64,000 nucleotides of DNA from Clostridium drakei (lineage in GTDB: Bacteria > Bacillota > Clostridia > Clostridiales > Clostridiaceae). The position numbers and the translations under genes were made by a program. Below the pieces are notes generated by a model. It saw nothing but the letters and a program-made list of their open reading frames with translations. It did no database searches and was not told the origin of the DNA. Where the stretch lies: positions 57,267 through 121,266 of the forward strand of contig NZ_JIBU02000018.1 of assembly GCF_000633595.2 (NCBI RefSeq), read 5' to 3'. Below, in pieces: positions 1 through 7,911 of this stretch (position 1 is its first letter; every line of letters begins with the position of its first letter).

Positions 1-77
1 TTCAAGTGATATTACCTGTTATTATATGGATTTTAGCTGAGATTAAGGTAAGAAAAGCCAATAGATTAACAGCTTGA
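1..77 (+). CDS. 3' end of an unidentified gene (partial)
   Basis: Reading frame 3 is open from the window edge to a TGA at 75-77 and gives a short hydrophobic tail (VILPVIIWILAEIKV) followed by a basic end (RKANRLTA). This looks like the last membrane segment and cytoplasmic tail of a membrane protein. A hairpin with a T-run follows about 40 bases later, which fits the end of a transcription unit. Only 25 codons are visible, so no family can be named. Confidence 0.35.
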   Translation, partial: QVILPVIIWILAEIKVRKANRLTA

Positions 78-115
78 AATAATAAATTTATATAAGTATT
101 CAATTAATAGAGAAT

Positions 116-157
116 ATAAGGTGAAAGAAAAAGTTCTATCCACCTTATTATTTTTTG
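116..157 (+). terminator. Rho-independent terminator
   Basis: The 8-bp arms ATAAGGTG (116-123) and CACCTTAT (141-148) are followed by a T-rich run. It would end the gene that enters from the left edge. Confidence 0.6.
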
Positions 158-290
158 TCATACTTACTTGAGTTTTAAAATACAGGAAAATTTTTACAGA
201 TAAATCTAAGAAATTTTTAATGTAAATTTAATCTTAATAGTCAATAATGTATAACAGAATAAAACAAGTAATAGAAAGGACATTTTAAAT

Positions 291-887
291 ATGAATATGG
301 AGTTTTTTAGATTAATAAATAATTTAGCAAATAAAAATGCATTGCTAGATAAAATAATGATTTTCTTTTCAAAGGATGTACCTTATATATTTATGGCAGT
401 TACTGCATTAGTGTTTATTTTAGGTGTCATTAAGAAAAATGAAGAGTTCAGAAAAGTATCTGTGAGCACAGTTGTTATTACAGTGATTAACTTAATGTTA
501 AGTTTTATAATTGGAAGTGTGTATTATGTAGATAGACCTTTTGTGCACAATAAGGTTAATTTGCTTGTTCCACATGTTAAAGATGCATCTTTTCCAAGCG
601 ATCATGCTACAGGAACAATGAGTATAGCTTTAGGACTTGGGAAATACAATAGAATACTTGAGATAATAATGATAATACTATCAATAATTGTAGGCTTTTC
701 AAGAGTGTATGTTGGTAATCATTATCCATTAGATGTTATTGGTGCGTATGCTATGGTTTTTATTATAAGTTATTTATATAATTTATCACTAAAAAATAAA
801 GTTGAAGGAATTTATACAAAAATAGAAAGGCTGTTAATTAGTAAAGTAGGATTTTATAAGAGTGCAGATGAAAACATATTAAATTAA
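291..887 (+). CDS. PAP2-family (BcrC-like) undecaprenyl-diphosphate phosphatase, copy 1
   Basis: A 198-residue membrane phosphatase that probably converts undecaprenyl diphosphate to the monophosphate, recycling the lipid carrier for peptidoglycan. The three PAP2 signatures are visible: R82-P83 in YYVDRPF, P102-S-D-H105 in SFPSDHATG, and S137-R138 with H144 and D148 in SRVYVGNHYPLD. The PSDH form of motif 2 is the one I associate with BcrC. The Lys that often precedes RP in motif 1 is not obvious. Hydrophobic segments lie at about 31-47, 57-77, 122-140 and 148-165. AGAAAGGA precedes the ATG. A close paralogue lies at 10831. Enzyme class is firm from the motifs; the substrate is inferred. Confidence 0.85.
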   Translation: MNMEFFRLINNLANKNALLDKIMIFFSKDVPYIFMAVTALVFILGVIKKNEEFRKVSVSTVVITVINLMLSFIIGSVYYVDRPFVHNKVNLLVPHVKDASFPSDHATGTMSIALGLGKYNRILEIIMIILSIIVGFSRVYVGNHYPLDVIGAYAMVFIISYLYNLSLKNKVEGIYTKIERLLISKVGFYKSADENILN

Positions 888-893
888 ATAGTT

Positions 894-935
894 AAAAAAC
901 TACTGGCAAACATGTTTTGCCAGTAGTTTTTTATT
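894..935 (+). terminator. Rho-independent terminator
   Basis: A strong hairpin, arms ACTACTGGCAAA and TTTGCCAGTAGT with a short loop, followed by a T-run. It closes the PAP2 gene as its own transcription unit. Confidence 0.85.
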
Positions 936-1039
936 AGTGATAATACATCTTAAAAGTAAAGTATATACATAGAGTTTGCTGGGGATATTATAGACAAACA
1001 CATTCAAATGTTACACATGGTTATAAGGAAGTGAGTTGA

Positions 1040-3004
1040 TTGACAAAAAGATTGAAAAGTAAAAAGTCGAAGAAAACTGCAAGTACTATATTGTGTGTGA
1101 TTTTATCCATATCCCTAGTAATTATAGTATATTTTTATGTTAATTGTTTACCTACAGCAATATCACTTTATGATGATGCCACTAAAAAGGTAAACTCTAT
1201 ATCTTATAATACCTTTCATGGTAATCAAACAACGTATTTGTATGATTCAAATAATAATGTAATCAATAATTTATACAGTTCAAAGAATTCCATATATTTA
1301 GCATACTCTAATATACCTCAGGATGTAAAAAATGCTTTTGTATCCATTGAGGACAAAGATTACTTTAAACATGGTGCCTTTAGTGTAAAAGCCAACTTTA
1401 GAGTTCTGTATTCTATCATAAAAAATAAAGGAAAAATTACACAGGGAGGAAGCACAATTACACAGCAGTTGGCAAGAAATATATTTTTAAATTTTGATAA
1501 AACTTATAAAAGAAAAGTGGAGGAAATACTAATTTCTATAAAGTTAGATCAAAAATATACTAAAGAACAAATCTTGGAATTCTATATCAATAATATTAAT
1601 TTTGCCAATAGTACTTATGGTGTTGAAGCAGCATCAAAAAGATATTTTAATAAGAGTTGCAATAAACTTAATTTATCTGAAATCTGTTTTTTAGCTGCTA
1701 TACCTAATGATCCCACTTATTATGATCCTATAAAAAATATTAATAATACATTGAAACGCAGAAATCTCATTTTATCATCAATGAAGGAAAATAATTATAT
1801 TACAGATGCTCAGTACAATATAGCAATTAACTATAAAATTGTATTAAATCCAGAAAAGTATAATGGGAATGTGTGGGTTGAATCCTATGCTCTTGATAAT
1901 GCTGCAAAAGTACTCATGAAGTTAAAGGGATTTCAATTCAAAGATACATTTAGTACACAGCAGGATAAGGATGAGTATAATAAAGATTATTCTGATGTAT
2001 ATAATGGATGCATAAATGATATTCGTGAGAACGGATATAAAATTTATACTTATATAGATATGAACAAGCAAAAGCTTTTACAGGATTCATTAGATAATGA
2101 ATTATCAGGCTTTAATGAGCAAAATAGCGGAGTATATTCATTGCAGGGTTCGGCTGTTTCTATAGATAACAACACAGGTGCTGTTATAGCAATAGTAGGA
2201 GGTAGAACAAGTCCTAAGAAGGATTACTTGAATAGGGCATTTCAAGCTTTTAGGCAGCCCGGTTCATCTTTTAAACCTTTGGCAGTTTACACTCCTGCTT
2301 TTGAAAAAGGATATACTGATGCAACTATTATAAATGATCATTATATTGAAGGAGGTCCTCATAATGATGGTGATATTTATATGGGGGATATATCCATAAG
2401 AAAAGCAGTACAAACGTCATTAAATAGTGTTGCACATCAAGTTTTTGAGTCAATAACTCCTAATTATGGGTTATCATTTATAAAAAACATGGATTTCAGT
2501 AAAATAGTAAAGGAAGATTATACTTTATCTGCTGCATTAGGTGGTTTAACCTATGGAGTAACTCCTGTTGAAATGGCATCTGGTTATTCAACTCTTGCAA
2601 GAGGAGGAGAGTTTATTGATCCTACATGTATACGCAGCATTGTAGATAATCAAGGAAAGATTATTTATCAAAATAAAATGGAAAAGAGAAGAGTATACGA
2701 AGAATATGCAAGTTATTTGATGACAGATATTTTAAAAGGTACTTTAGAAAATACCTGGGGGACTGCTTATAATGTAAGACTTGATGGAATTACCAGTGCT
2801 GCTAAAACAGGTACAACAAATGATCAAAAGGATGGTTGGTTATGTGGCTATTCACCTTACTATACCACAGTAGTGTGGATTGGATATGATACACCAAAAT
2901 ATGTTTATAACTTGTATGGTGGAACATATCCAGGTGAAATATGGCATAATTATATGCAGCAAGTACATGCAGGAGTGGAAAATAAGGATTTTAATATGCC
3001 TTAG
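1040..3004 (+). CDS. Class A penicillin-binding protein (PBP1A-like)
   Basis: A bifunctional peptidoglycan synthase of 654 residues, anchored by one N-terminal membrane helix (about 15-37). The glycosyltransferase 51 domain (about 75-260) shows the catalytic E104 in EDKDYFKHG and the GGSTITQQLARN motif. The transpeptidase domain (about 340-640) shows the active-site S409 in S409-SFK412 (PGSSFKP; SxxK could be read from S409), SLN at 460-462 and KTGT at 589-592. It polymerises lipid II and cross-links stem peptides outside the membrane. The start is TTG at 1040, preceded by AAGGAAGTGAG. Length is shorter than many PBP1A proteins, with no long C-terminal extension. It stands alone and is followed by a weak hairpin and an insertion sequence. 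Confidence 0.93.
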   Translation: MTKRLKSKKSKKTASTILCVILSISLVIIVYFYVNCLPTAISLYDDATKKVNSISYNTFHGNQTTYLYDSNNNVINNLYSSKNSIYLAYSNIPQDVKNAFVSIEDKDYFKHGAFSVKANFRVLYSIIKNKGKITQGGSTITQQLARNIFLNFDKTYKRKVEEILISIKLDQKYTKEQILEFYINNINFANSTYGVEAASKRYFNKSCNKLNLSEICFLAAIPNDPTYYDPIKNINNTLKRRNLILSSMKENNYITDAQYNIAINYKIVLNPEKYNGNVWVESYALDNAAKVLMKLKGFQFKDTFSTQQDKDEYNKDYSDVYNGCINDIRENGYKIYTYIDMNKQKLLQDSLDNELSGFNEQNSGVYSLQGSAVSIDNNTGAVIAIVGGRTSPKKDYLNRAFQAFRQPGSSFKPLAVYTPAFEKGYTDATIINDHYIEGGPHNDGDIYMGDISIRKAVQTSLNSVAHQVFESITPNYGLSFIKNMDFSKIVKEDYTLSAALGGLTYGVTPVEMASGYSTLARGGEFIDPTCIRSIVDNQGKIIYQNKMEKRRVYEEYASYLMTDILKGTLENTWGTAYNVRLDGITSAAKTGTTNDQKDGWLCGYSPYYTTVVWIGYDTPKYVYNLYGGTYPGEIWHNYMQQVHAGVENKDFNMP

Positions 3005-3041
3005 ATGAATTTAAATGTTTATAAATATAAAAGTGAGTGTC

Positions 3042-3062
3042 TCTTTTACACTTTAAATAAAG
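3042..3062 (+). terminator. Short hairpin after the PBP gene
   Basis: ACACTTT and AAAGTGT flank a 4-base AAAT loop directly beside the IS end. It may end the PBP transcript, but it lacks its own T-run, possibly because the IS replaced it. Confidence 0.35.
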
Positions 3063-3095
3063 TGTACCCTTTGTCAAGGACAATAAAAAAAAGAG

Positions 3096-3977
3096 TTATT
3101 TTAAATTAAGAAGATGATTTCTGTATTGTACAGGAGTCATCTTTTTTAGTCCCCATTGATATCTATAGTTATTATAGTAAAACATATAGCTTGTGATTTC
3201 TTCCTTAAGTTCACTTAAAGTTTCACATGATTTAATGTACGATTCATCTTTAAAGTGCCCAAAAAACGATTCTTGCGGCGCATTATCCCAGCAGTTACCG
3301 CGCCTTGACATGGATTGCCCTAGGCGGTAGCCTTTCACTAGACTTTGAAACTTAGGACTTGTATAGTGAGCGCCTTGATCAGAGTGAATAAATGCATCTA
3401 TAGTAAGTTTAACTTGTCCTTCATTTATTAGTTTGTCTATCGTATCCGTAGCTATGTCAAGTGTCAATTTATCTGAGAGATTGTATGACAGAATTTCATT
3501 AGTAGATCCATCCTTAATTGTTGATAGATATGCTTTCTTACCATTGCCGTAAAATAAGTAAGTTATATCAGTAAGAAGCACCTTCCCAGGTGTATTTTGT
3601 TTAAAATTCCTATTTAATAAATTAGGCAGGGTGGTGTGCTCTTTGGTAGCTTTCATTATTCTTCTATAAGGATTTGCTTTTCTAATGGGACAAATAATTC
3701 CGTACTTTATCATTATCCTTCGGATACGTTTTAAATTGTATACGATTCCAAATCGACCTTCTAATGTCATTTTTATTTGTTTAGCTCCTTTTTTGCGCCC
3801 TTTAAAGTTATATGCTTTTAAAATGATATCTCTCAACATCTCATCCTTAACAGTGCGTTTATTCCTTGCTCTATGGGACTTTGATGAAAAATAATTATAG
3901 TATCCAGAACGTGATACACCTACTATTTTGCATAAATAACTAATCAAGTTTTTCAACTTATGCTTTGTAATTACCAA
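3096..3977 (-). CDS. IS3/IS150 transposase OrfB (DDE catalytic domain)
   Basis: This is the integrase-like half of the transposase, 293 residues from a possible TTG start. It has the IS3-type HTH_21 N-terminal region (KGRKKGAKQIK, then YGIICPIRKANPYR) and an rve domain. The DDE residues are the Asp in LLTDITYLF, the Asp in HSDQGAHYTS and the Glu in NAPQESFFGHFKDE. The frame stays open upstream of the TTG into the end of orfA, so the working product is probably an OrfAB fusion made by a -1 shift rather than this protein alone. No stop interrupts it. Confidence 0.93.
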   Translation of the reverse strand: MVITKHKLKNLISYLCKIVGVSRSGYYNYFSSKSHRARNKRTVKDEMLRDIILKAYNFKGRKKGAKQIKMTLEGRFGIVYNLKRIRRIMIKYGIICPIRKANPYRRIMKATKEHTTLPNLLNRNFKQNTPGKVLLTDITYLFYGNGKKAYLSTIKDGSTNEILSYNLSDKLTLDIATDTIDKLINEGQVKLTIDAFIHSDQGAHYTSPKFQSLVKGYRLGQSMSRRGNCWDNAPQESFFGHFKDESYIKSCETLSELKEEITSYMFYYNNYRYQWGLKKMTPVQYRNHLLNLK

Positions 3978-4012
3978 CTTAATAAGATTGAATTTCTGTT
4001 CAGCCGGTAGGC

Positions 4013-4432
4013 TTATTTCTTTTTCATCATCCCCCTTTCTAACATATCGAGTTTTTTTAGTAATTCATTCTCAGCTTTAAGCAAACTAATTTGTGCCTTA
4101 AGACGTTCATATTTTTCTTCGATGGAGAGTTCCTTCTCTCTAGGCCTCCCTGAATTCTCTTTTCTGGTATCCTGTAATCCTAATACGCCTTCCTTATCGT
4201 ATGCAGTACGCCATCTATAAGCTGCCATTTCTATGCGCCTTTTCCCCAGAATATTTATGTCAAATCCGTATTCTTCGAATATTAGCCTTGGAAACTTGCC
4301 TTTTCCATCCTCACTTATAAAGATGCGCTTAAATTCATCAGTATAGGTTATTCCCTTCGCGCTGACGCGCTTAACATATTTGTTCTTAGATAGTATTTCT
4401 ATTTCTTCATTCGTGAATATCTTCTTGCTCAT
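4013..4432 (-). CDS. IS3/IS150 transposase OrfA (helix-turn-helix)
   Basis: A 139-residue DNA-binding subunit. The first part resembles the HTH of IS150-group OrfA proteins (FEEYGFDINILGKRRIEMAA, then YRWRTAYDKEGVLGLQ), and the C-terminal third is a coiled coil (EKYERLKAQISLLKAENELL) typical of OrfA multimerisation. The product ends in a lysine run, where GAAAAAG at 4019-4025 (minus strand) is a candidate -1 slippery site joining it to OrfB. It binds the IS ends and, alone, usually acts as a regulator of transposition. Confidence 0.88.
   Translation of the reverse strand: MSKKIFTNEEIEILSKNKYVKRVSAKGITYTDEFKRIFISEDGKGKFPRLIFEEYGFDINILGKRRIEMAAYRWRTAYDKEGVLGLQDTRKENSGRPREKELSIEEKYERLKAQISLLKAENELLKKLDMLERGMMKKK
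4019..4025 (-). other. Candidate -1 programmed frameshift site of the IS
   Basis: Read on the minus strand, G-AAA-AAG sits in the OrfA frame four codons before the OrfA stop, and the -1 frame from here runs without a stop into OrfB. This is the usual IS3-family arrangement. The site is assigned by pattern only. Confidence 0.55.
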
Positions 4433-4482
4433 TCAACTTACTCCAATCTCTCAATCTCTGCCTGTTTTATTATAACAAAAAT

Positions 4483-4526
4483 ACCCTATAGGGTAGACTC
4501 TTTTTTCTCTGTCTACTCTATAGGGT
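4483..4526. repeat. Perfect-loop hairpin inside the IS left end
   Basis: ACCCTATAGGGTAGAC and GTCTACTCTATAGGGT are 16-base inverted arms with one mismatch around a T-rich 12-base loop. The outer arm coincides with the IS terminal repeat, so one transposase-end sequence is present twice in opposite orientation. It may protect orfA from outside transcription or offer a second binding site. Confidence 0.6.
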
Positions 4527-4591
4527 ACATTTTAAAACACCCACTTTTAAAATTTTATATAAAAAATTATCTATAATTAACTATTTGATAT

Positions 4592-5137
4592 TTATTTTGA
4601 GCTATCTGCTGATTGAGGAGTAGTTTGGCTAGATTCTTCTGTACCTTGCATTTGTTGCACATGATGATGGTGATGATGTATTCTCGTATTTCCTTGAGAA
4701 CCTGAAACTTGTTGAGTTCCTTGTTTAGCTTGAACTATTGATTGTAAAGAATTTTTAATAGCATCTGCTTGATCTTGTGTGATTGTTCCATTAGCTACAA
4801 GACTGCTTATAGGGTTTGCTGGTGTACTACTATATGCTCCTGACAAACTAGCTTGTTTTGCTGATCTAAAAGCACTCTTAATAGAATTTTCCTGATCCTG
4901 TGTAATTGTTCCACTAGCTACTAAACTATCTAATGGACTTTTAGGCGTAGTCCCTGTTGCATCTTGATTAGCTTCACTTAATGCTTGCAATCCTTCTTTA
5001 CTAAATTGTGGTGAATTCTGGGATTCTGCCTTTTTATGATGATGATGCACTTTAGTTTGTCCTTGTGAATTTGAAATCTGTGTACTATTTTGAGTATACA
5101 AATTATATGAATTTGAAGTACTATTTACTGTGCTCAT
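4592..5137 (-). CDS. His-rich protein with GTITQ repeats, function unknown
   Basis: I do not recognise a named family. The 181-residue product has no signal peptide or membrane helix. It has an Asn/Ser-rich start, a HHHHKK cluster near residue 31, two copies of a 20-odd-residue repeat (SLVASGTITQDQENSIKSAF and SLVANGTITQDQADAIKNSL), a HHHHHH cluster near 153 and a Gln/Ser-rich tail. The same repeat occurs twice in the lipoprotein encoded just upstream (5168-5656), with about 30 bases between the genes and the same orientation, so the two are probably co-transcribed. The His clusters suggest nickel, zinc or cobalt binding; that is inference. The ATG follows CGGAGGAGTTG. Confidence 0.75.
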   Translation of the reverse strand: MSTVNSTSNSYNLYTQNSTQISNSQGQTKVHHHHKKAESQNSPQFSKEGLQALSEANQDATGTTPKSPLDSLVASGTITQDQENSIKSAFRSAKQASLSGAYSSTPANPISSLVANGTITQDQADAIKNSLQSIVQAKQGTQQVSGSQGNTRIHHHHHHVQQMQGTEESSQTTPQSADSSK

Positions 5138-5167
5138 ATTTTCAACTCCTCCGTTATTTTAAATTAT

Positions 5168-5656
5168 TTAGTTAGAAGATTGTCCATTATTATTTTGAGA
5201 GCTTTGTCCATTGTTTTTATGTGTAGAATTTTCCTTCATCTTTTGAGTAACAGCATCAGCTTGAGCTTGTGTAATAGTGCCATCACTTACTAATTTACTT
5301 AAAGGATTAAATTTTTGCTTATTTTGAGTACTTTCCTGTTGACTACTTTGTTGATTATCCTGTGGTTTATTCTTCTGTCCATTTCCTGCAGGACGTGCTT
5401 CATATGCTGCTATAATTTTATCAGCTTGAGCTTGAGTTATGGTTCCTGCTGTTACTAAAGGTTGAATGCTATCTTGTACTTTTTTCTTCATTTGCTCTGC
5501 AGAGAGTTTATTTTTATTTTGTTTCTTGGTACTTTGAGTAGTATTATTAGTATTTCCACTATTATTGCTACTTTGACAACCTGCAAACAAGGTCATTGAT
5601 ACGCCAAGTACAAGTAAGCAAGTTACTGTTTTACTTAAAAAAGTATGTTTTTTCAT
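5168..5656 (-). CDS. Lipoprotein with GTITQ repeats, function unknown
   Basis: The start is set at the ATG giving MKKHTFLSK, preceded by AAAGGATGG; an upstream in-frame ATG (5728) would put non-signal sequence ahead of the lipobox. The product (162 residues) has a signal peptide ending LFAGC, so it should be lipid-anchored outside the membrane. The mature part is Asn/Gln-rich with two repeats, TAGTITQAQADKIIAAY and SDGTITQAQADAVTQKM, matching the repeat in the neighbouring His-rich protein. Such repeats also occur in clostridial proteins of the DUF2680 type. No catalytic motif is seen. It is divergent from ohr across a 300-base region. Confidence 0.75.
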   Translation of the reverse strand: MKKHTFLSKTVTCLLVLGVSMTLFAGCQSSNNSGNTNNTTQSTKKQNKNKLSAEQMKKKVQDSIQPLVTAGTITQAQADKIIAAYEARPAGNGQKNKPQDNQQSSQQESTQNKQKFNPLSKLVSDGTITQAQADAVTQKMKENSTHKNNGQSSQNNNGQSSN

Positions 5657-5974
5657 TAATATTACCATCCTTTGCATTCTTTTTAAAGAAATTACTATTA
5701 TAATTTTTAATAATGATATGTTATCCATTAAGTGTTTTGATTTTCTTAATTATAAAGGTTATTTGTGACAACATCATGACAATTTATAGGCAAAACTGAG
5801 CAATACTAATTTTTTCATTTTGTACATGATAAGACTGAGTTAAAAATGACAAAAATGAGTTGATTTAGTGGCTAAACTATGTTATCATAATCCTGGAATA
5901 AATATTATTAAACAATATATATTATTGAATAGTGTGAGAAGTTTAATAAAAGTTCATTGAAAGGAGATAAAATT

Positions 5975-6394
5975 GTGAAAACTTTATATGAAACAACAAT
6001 AATTAATGTAGGAGCAAGGAAAGGTAGAGTTTATTCACCAGATATGTCTTTTAAATTAGATGTAGCTATGCCAAAAGAATTAGGTGGAGAAGATACAACA
6101 TTAACAAATCCAGAGCAGCTTTTTGCAGCTGCATATAGTACTTGTTTTAATGGTGCATTGGAAGTTGTTTTACAAAAAACTAGAACAAAGTTTGAAAAAA
6201 CTACTGTTTCAGCAATTGTATCCTTAAAAGAAGATCCAGAAGATAAAGGGCTAAAAATAGCTGTAAAATTGCAAGTATCAATTGATGGATTAGAAAAAGA
6301 AAAAGCTTTAAAATATGTAAATATAGCACATAAGAACTGTCCTTATTCCAAAGCTATTAAAGGAAATGTGGATGTAGAAATAGAAGTAATATAA
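5975..6394 (+). CDS. ohr: Ohr/OsmC-family organic hydroperoxide resistance protein
   Basis: A thiol peroxidase that reduces organic hydroperoxides in the cytoplasm. The 139 residues match the family length. The two redox cysteines are C57 (AAYSTCFNGAL) and C122 (HKNCPYSKA), in the Ohr-type contexts. The start is GTG at 5975 because AAAGGAG lies 8 bases upstream; an in-frame TTG at 5957 overlaps that ribosome site. The next gene, a siroheme/FeS protein, begins 42 bases after the stop in the same direction, so the two probably form a stress operon. No OhrR-type regulator is adjacent. Confidence 0.9.
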   Translation: MKTLYETTIINVGARKGRVYSPDMSFKLDVAMPKELGGEDTTLTNPEQLFAAAYSTCFNGALEVVLQKTRTKFEKTTVSAIVSLKEDPEDKGLKIAVKLQVSIDGLEKEKALKYVNIAHKNCPYSKAIKGNVDVEIEVI

Positions 6395-6436
6395 TAGATA
6401 ATATATTATTTAAAACAAAATTCAGGAGGTTACAAA

Positions 6437-7111
6437 ATGAAAAAGGATTTACTAGAAAAAGGAGCAATATTGCAAAGGGATAAGGAAACATATAGTATTG
6501 CACCACATTTAACTGCAGGAATTGTGACACCAGAGGTTTTAAGAACTATTGCAGATGTAGCTGAAAAGTACAATGCAGCAGCTGTTAAGGTTACAGGAGC
6601 TCAAAGAATTGCATTAGTTGGCTTAAAACAAGAAGATTTAGATAGTGTTTGGAAAGATTTAGACATGGACCCAGGTGCAGCAATTGGGCTATGTGTAAGA
6701 AGTATAAAAATATGTCCAGGTACTACTTTCTGTAAAAGAGGACTTCAAGATTCAGTAGCAGTTGGATCAAAGTTAGATAGCTTATATCATGGAAAGGAAT
6801 TACCTAATAAGTTAAAGATAGGTGTAAGTGGATGTCCTAATAGCTGTGCAGATAGCGCCTTTAAGGATATAGGATTAATAGGTGGTGGAAAAGGTTGGAT
6901 GCTATATGTTGGTGGAAAAGGTGGAGCTAAGCCAAGAATAGCAGATAGAATAGCACTTTCTGTATCAGAAGAAAAAATATATGATTTAATAGAGAAAGTT
7001 ATTCAAGTATATAGTGAAAATGCAGGAACAAGAGAAAGATTAGGAGATTACATAGACAGATTAGGATTAGAAGCGTTCAAAGAACAAATAGACATTAATA
7101 GTTATTTATAA
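6437..7111 (+). CDS. Small nitrite/sulfite-reductase-like siroheme-[4Fe-4S] protein
   Basis: A 224-residue protein equal to roughly one repeat of the nitrite/sulfite reductase fold. It carries the four cysteines of the siroheme-[4Fe-4S] site: C93-x5-C99 (CPGTTFCKRG) and C133-x3-C137 (GCPNSCADS), with the ferredoxin-like half-domain before them. Full assimilatory enzymes are two to three times longer and have two half-domains. Short forms like this are common in anaerobes, sometimes annotated as NirB-like; their substrate is mostly unknown. It follows ohr, which hints at a redox or nitrosative stress role. A good ribosome site (CAGGAGGT) precedes the ATG. Confidence 0.82.
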   Translation: MKKDLLEKGAILQRDKETYSIAPHLTAGIVTPEVLRTIADVAEKYNAAAVKVTGAQRIALVGLKQEDLDSVWKDLDMDPGAAIGLCVRSIKICPGTTFCKRGLQDSVAVGSKLDSLYHGKELPNKLKIGVSGCPNSCADSAFKDIGLIGGGKGWMLYVGGKGGAKPRIADRIALSVSEEKIYDLIEKVIQVYSENAGTRERLGDYIDRLGLEAFKEQIDINSYL

Positions 7112-7132
7112 AATAGAATTAAACGTTAATAT

Positions 7133-7179
7133 AGGTTCTATCTCAAAATTCACATTACATACATTTTGAGATAGAACCT
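7133..7179. terminator. Hairpin between convergent genes
   Basis: AGGTTCTATCTCAAAAT (7133-7149) and its perfect complement (7163-7179) form a 17-bp stem. It lies between the converging siroheme protein and ferritin genes. Neither side has a strong T-run, so it is a likely but not classical bidirectional terminator. Confidence 0.55.
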
Positions 7180-7216
7180 TATATATATTCACAGCTAAAA
7201 ACTTATTAAAAGTATT

Positions 7217-7723
7217 TTAGTTAACTGGTGGAACAAATACTCTTGCAGCTAACTCAGAGTCTAGCATATACAGTGCTGCCATATCATTTTCTATTCTTTT
7301 CAATTTCTTAATAATTGTGTTGAAATTTTTCTCTTCTTCAACTTGTTCGTCTATAAACCACCTTAGTAAGCTTAAAGTAGCATGTTCTCTTTCTTCAAGT
7401 GCAATATCAGAAAGGTTATAAATCCTCTTAGTCACAGTTTTTTCATGTTCCAATGAATGTTCAAAAGCATCTAAAGGTGATTCAAAATCCACAGGAGGAT
7501 TTTCAAATCCTTTTAGTAACACTCTTCCTTCCATTTCATTTACATAATTATAAAATTTCATTGCATGAAACTTTTCTTCTTCAGCTTGAACTGTAAAAAA
7601 GTTTGCAAAGCCGTCTAAATCAATAGATGAAAAGTAAGCGGCAATTGATAAGTAAAGATGTGCAGAGTAAAATTCAAAATTGATTTGGTCATTTAAAGCT
7701 TGAGCTAAGTTTTCACTAAACAT
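7217..7723 (-). CDS. ftnA: Ferritin (non-haem)
   Basis: A 168-residue iron-storage ferritin forming a 24-subunit shell that oxidises Fe(II) and stores the mineral. Ferroxidase ligands are visible in the expected places: E17 (NFEFYSAHLY), E50 and H53 (AEEEKFHAMKF), the Glu pair in SLEHEKTV, and Q127 region (FIDEQVEEEKNF). The family length is about 165-175 residues. The gene faces the siroheme protein and is divergent from mntH across 190 bases, so iron storage and Mn/Fe import share a regulatory region. Confidence 0.94.
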   Translation of the reverse strand: MFSENLAQALNDQINFEFYSAHLYLSIAAYFSSIDLDGFANFFTVQAEEEKFHAMKFYNYVNEMEGRVLLKGFENPPVDFESPLDAFEHSLEHEKTVTKRIYNLSDIALEEREHATLSLLRWFIDEQVEEEKNFNTIIKKLKRIENDMAALYMLDSELAARVFVPPVN

Positions 7724-7841
7724 TTAATCAACTCCTTCTTCATTTTGTATATTAAATAATAAAATACTACATATTAAAGAGTATATTCAAGTAATTTTTA
7801 TAATAAGTTTACAATAAATAATTTAATCAGTCAATATCAGA

Positions 7842-7875
7842 TGATAATCTTTATTAATTGTGATAATATTTATTT
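7842..7875 (+). promoter_or_regulatory. Paired TGATAAT-x-TTTATT elements upstream of mntH
   Basis: Two direct copies, TGATAATCTTTATTA (7842) and TGATAATATTTATTT (7861), start 19 bases apart. They resemble half-matches to Fur/MntR-type operators. The assignment is by resemblance and position between ferritin and the metal transporter. Confidence 0.35.
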
Positions 7876-7911
7876 ATAGAAGAACAATAACATTGAAGGG
7901 GGAGGCAAGTT

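Larger units (their letters stand above)
3063..4529 (-). mobile_element. IS3-family (IS150-group) insertion sequence
   Basis: About 1467 bp, bounded by inverted ends that start TGTACCCT on both sides (3063 rightwards; 4529 leftwards on the complement). It carries two minus-strand frames, an HTH OrfA and a DDE OrfB, in the IS3 arrangement with a -1 frameshift window between them. The left end contains a nested 16-bp hairpin (4483-4526). A clear target duplication could not be read by eye. Both frames are intact, so the element may still be active. Confidence 0.85.

Noticed and set aside
3685..3894. Plus-strand frame inside the insertion sequence
   Set aside because: It is antisense to the intact transposase and has no start signal.
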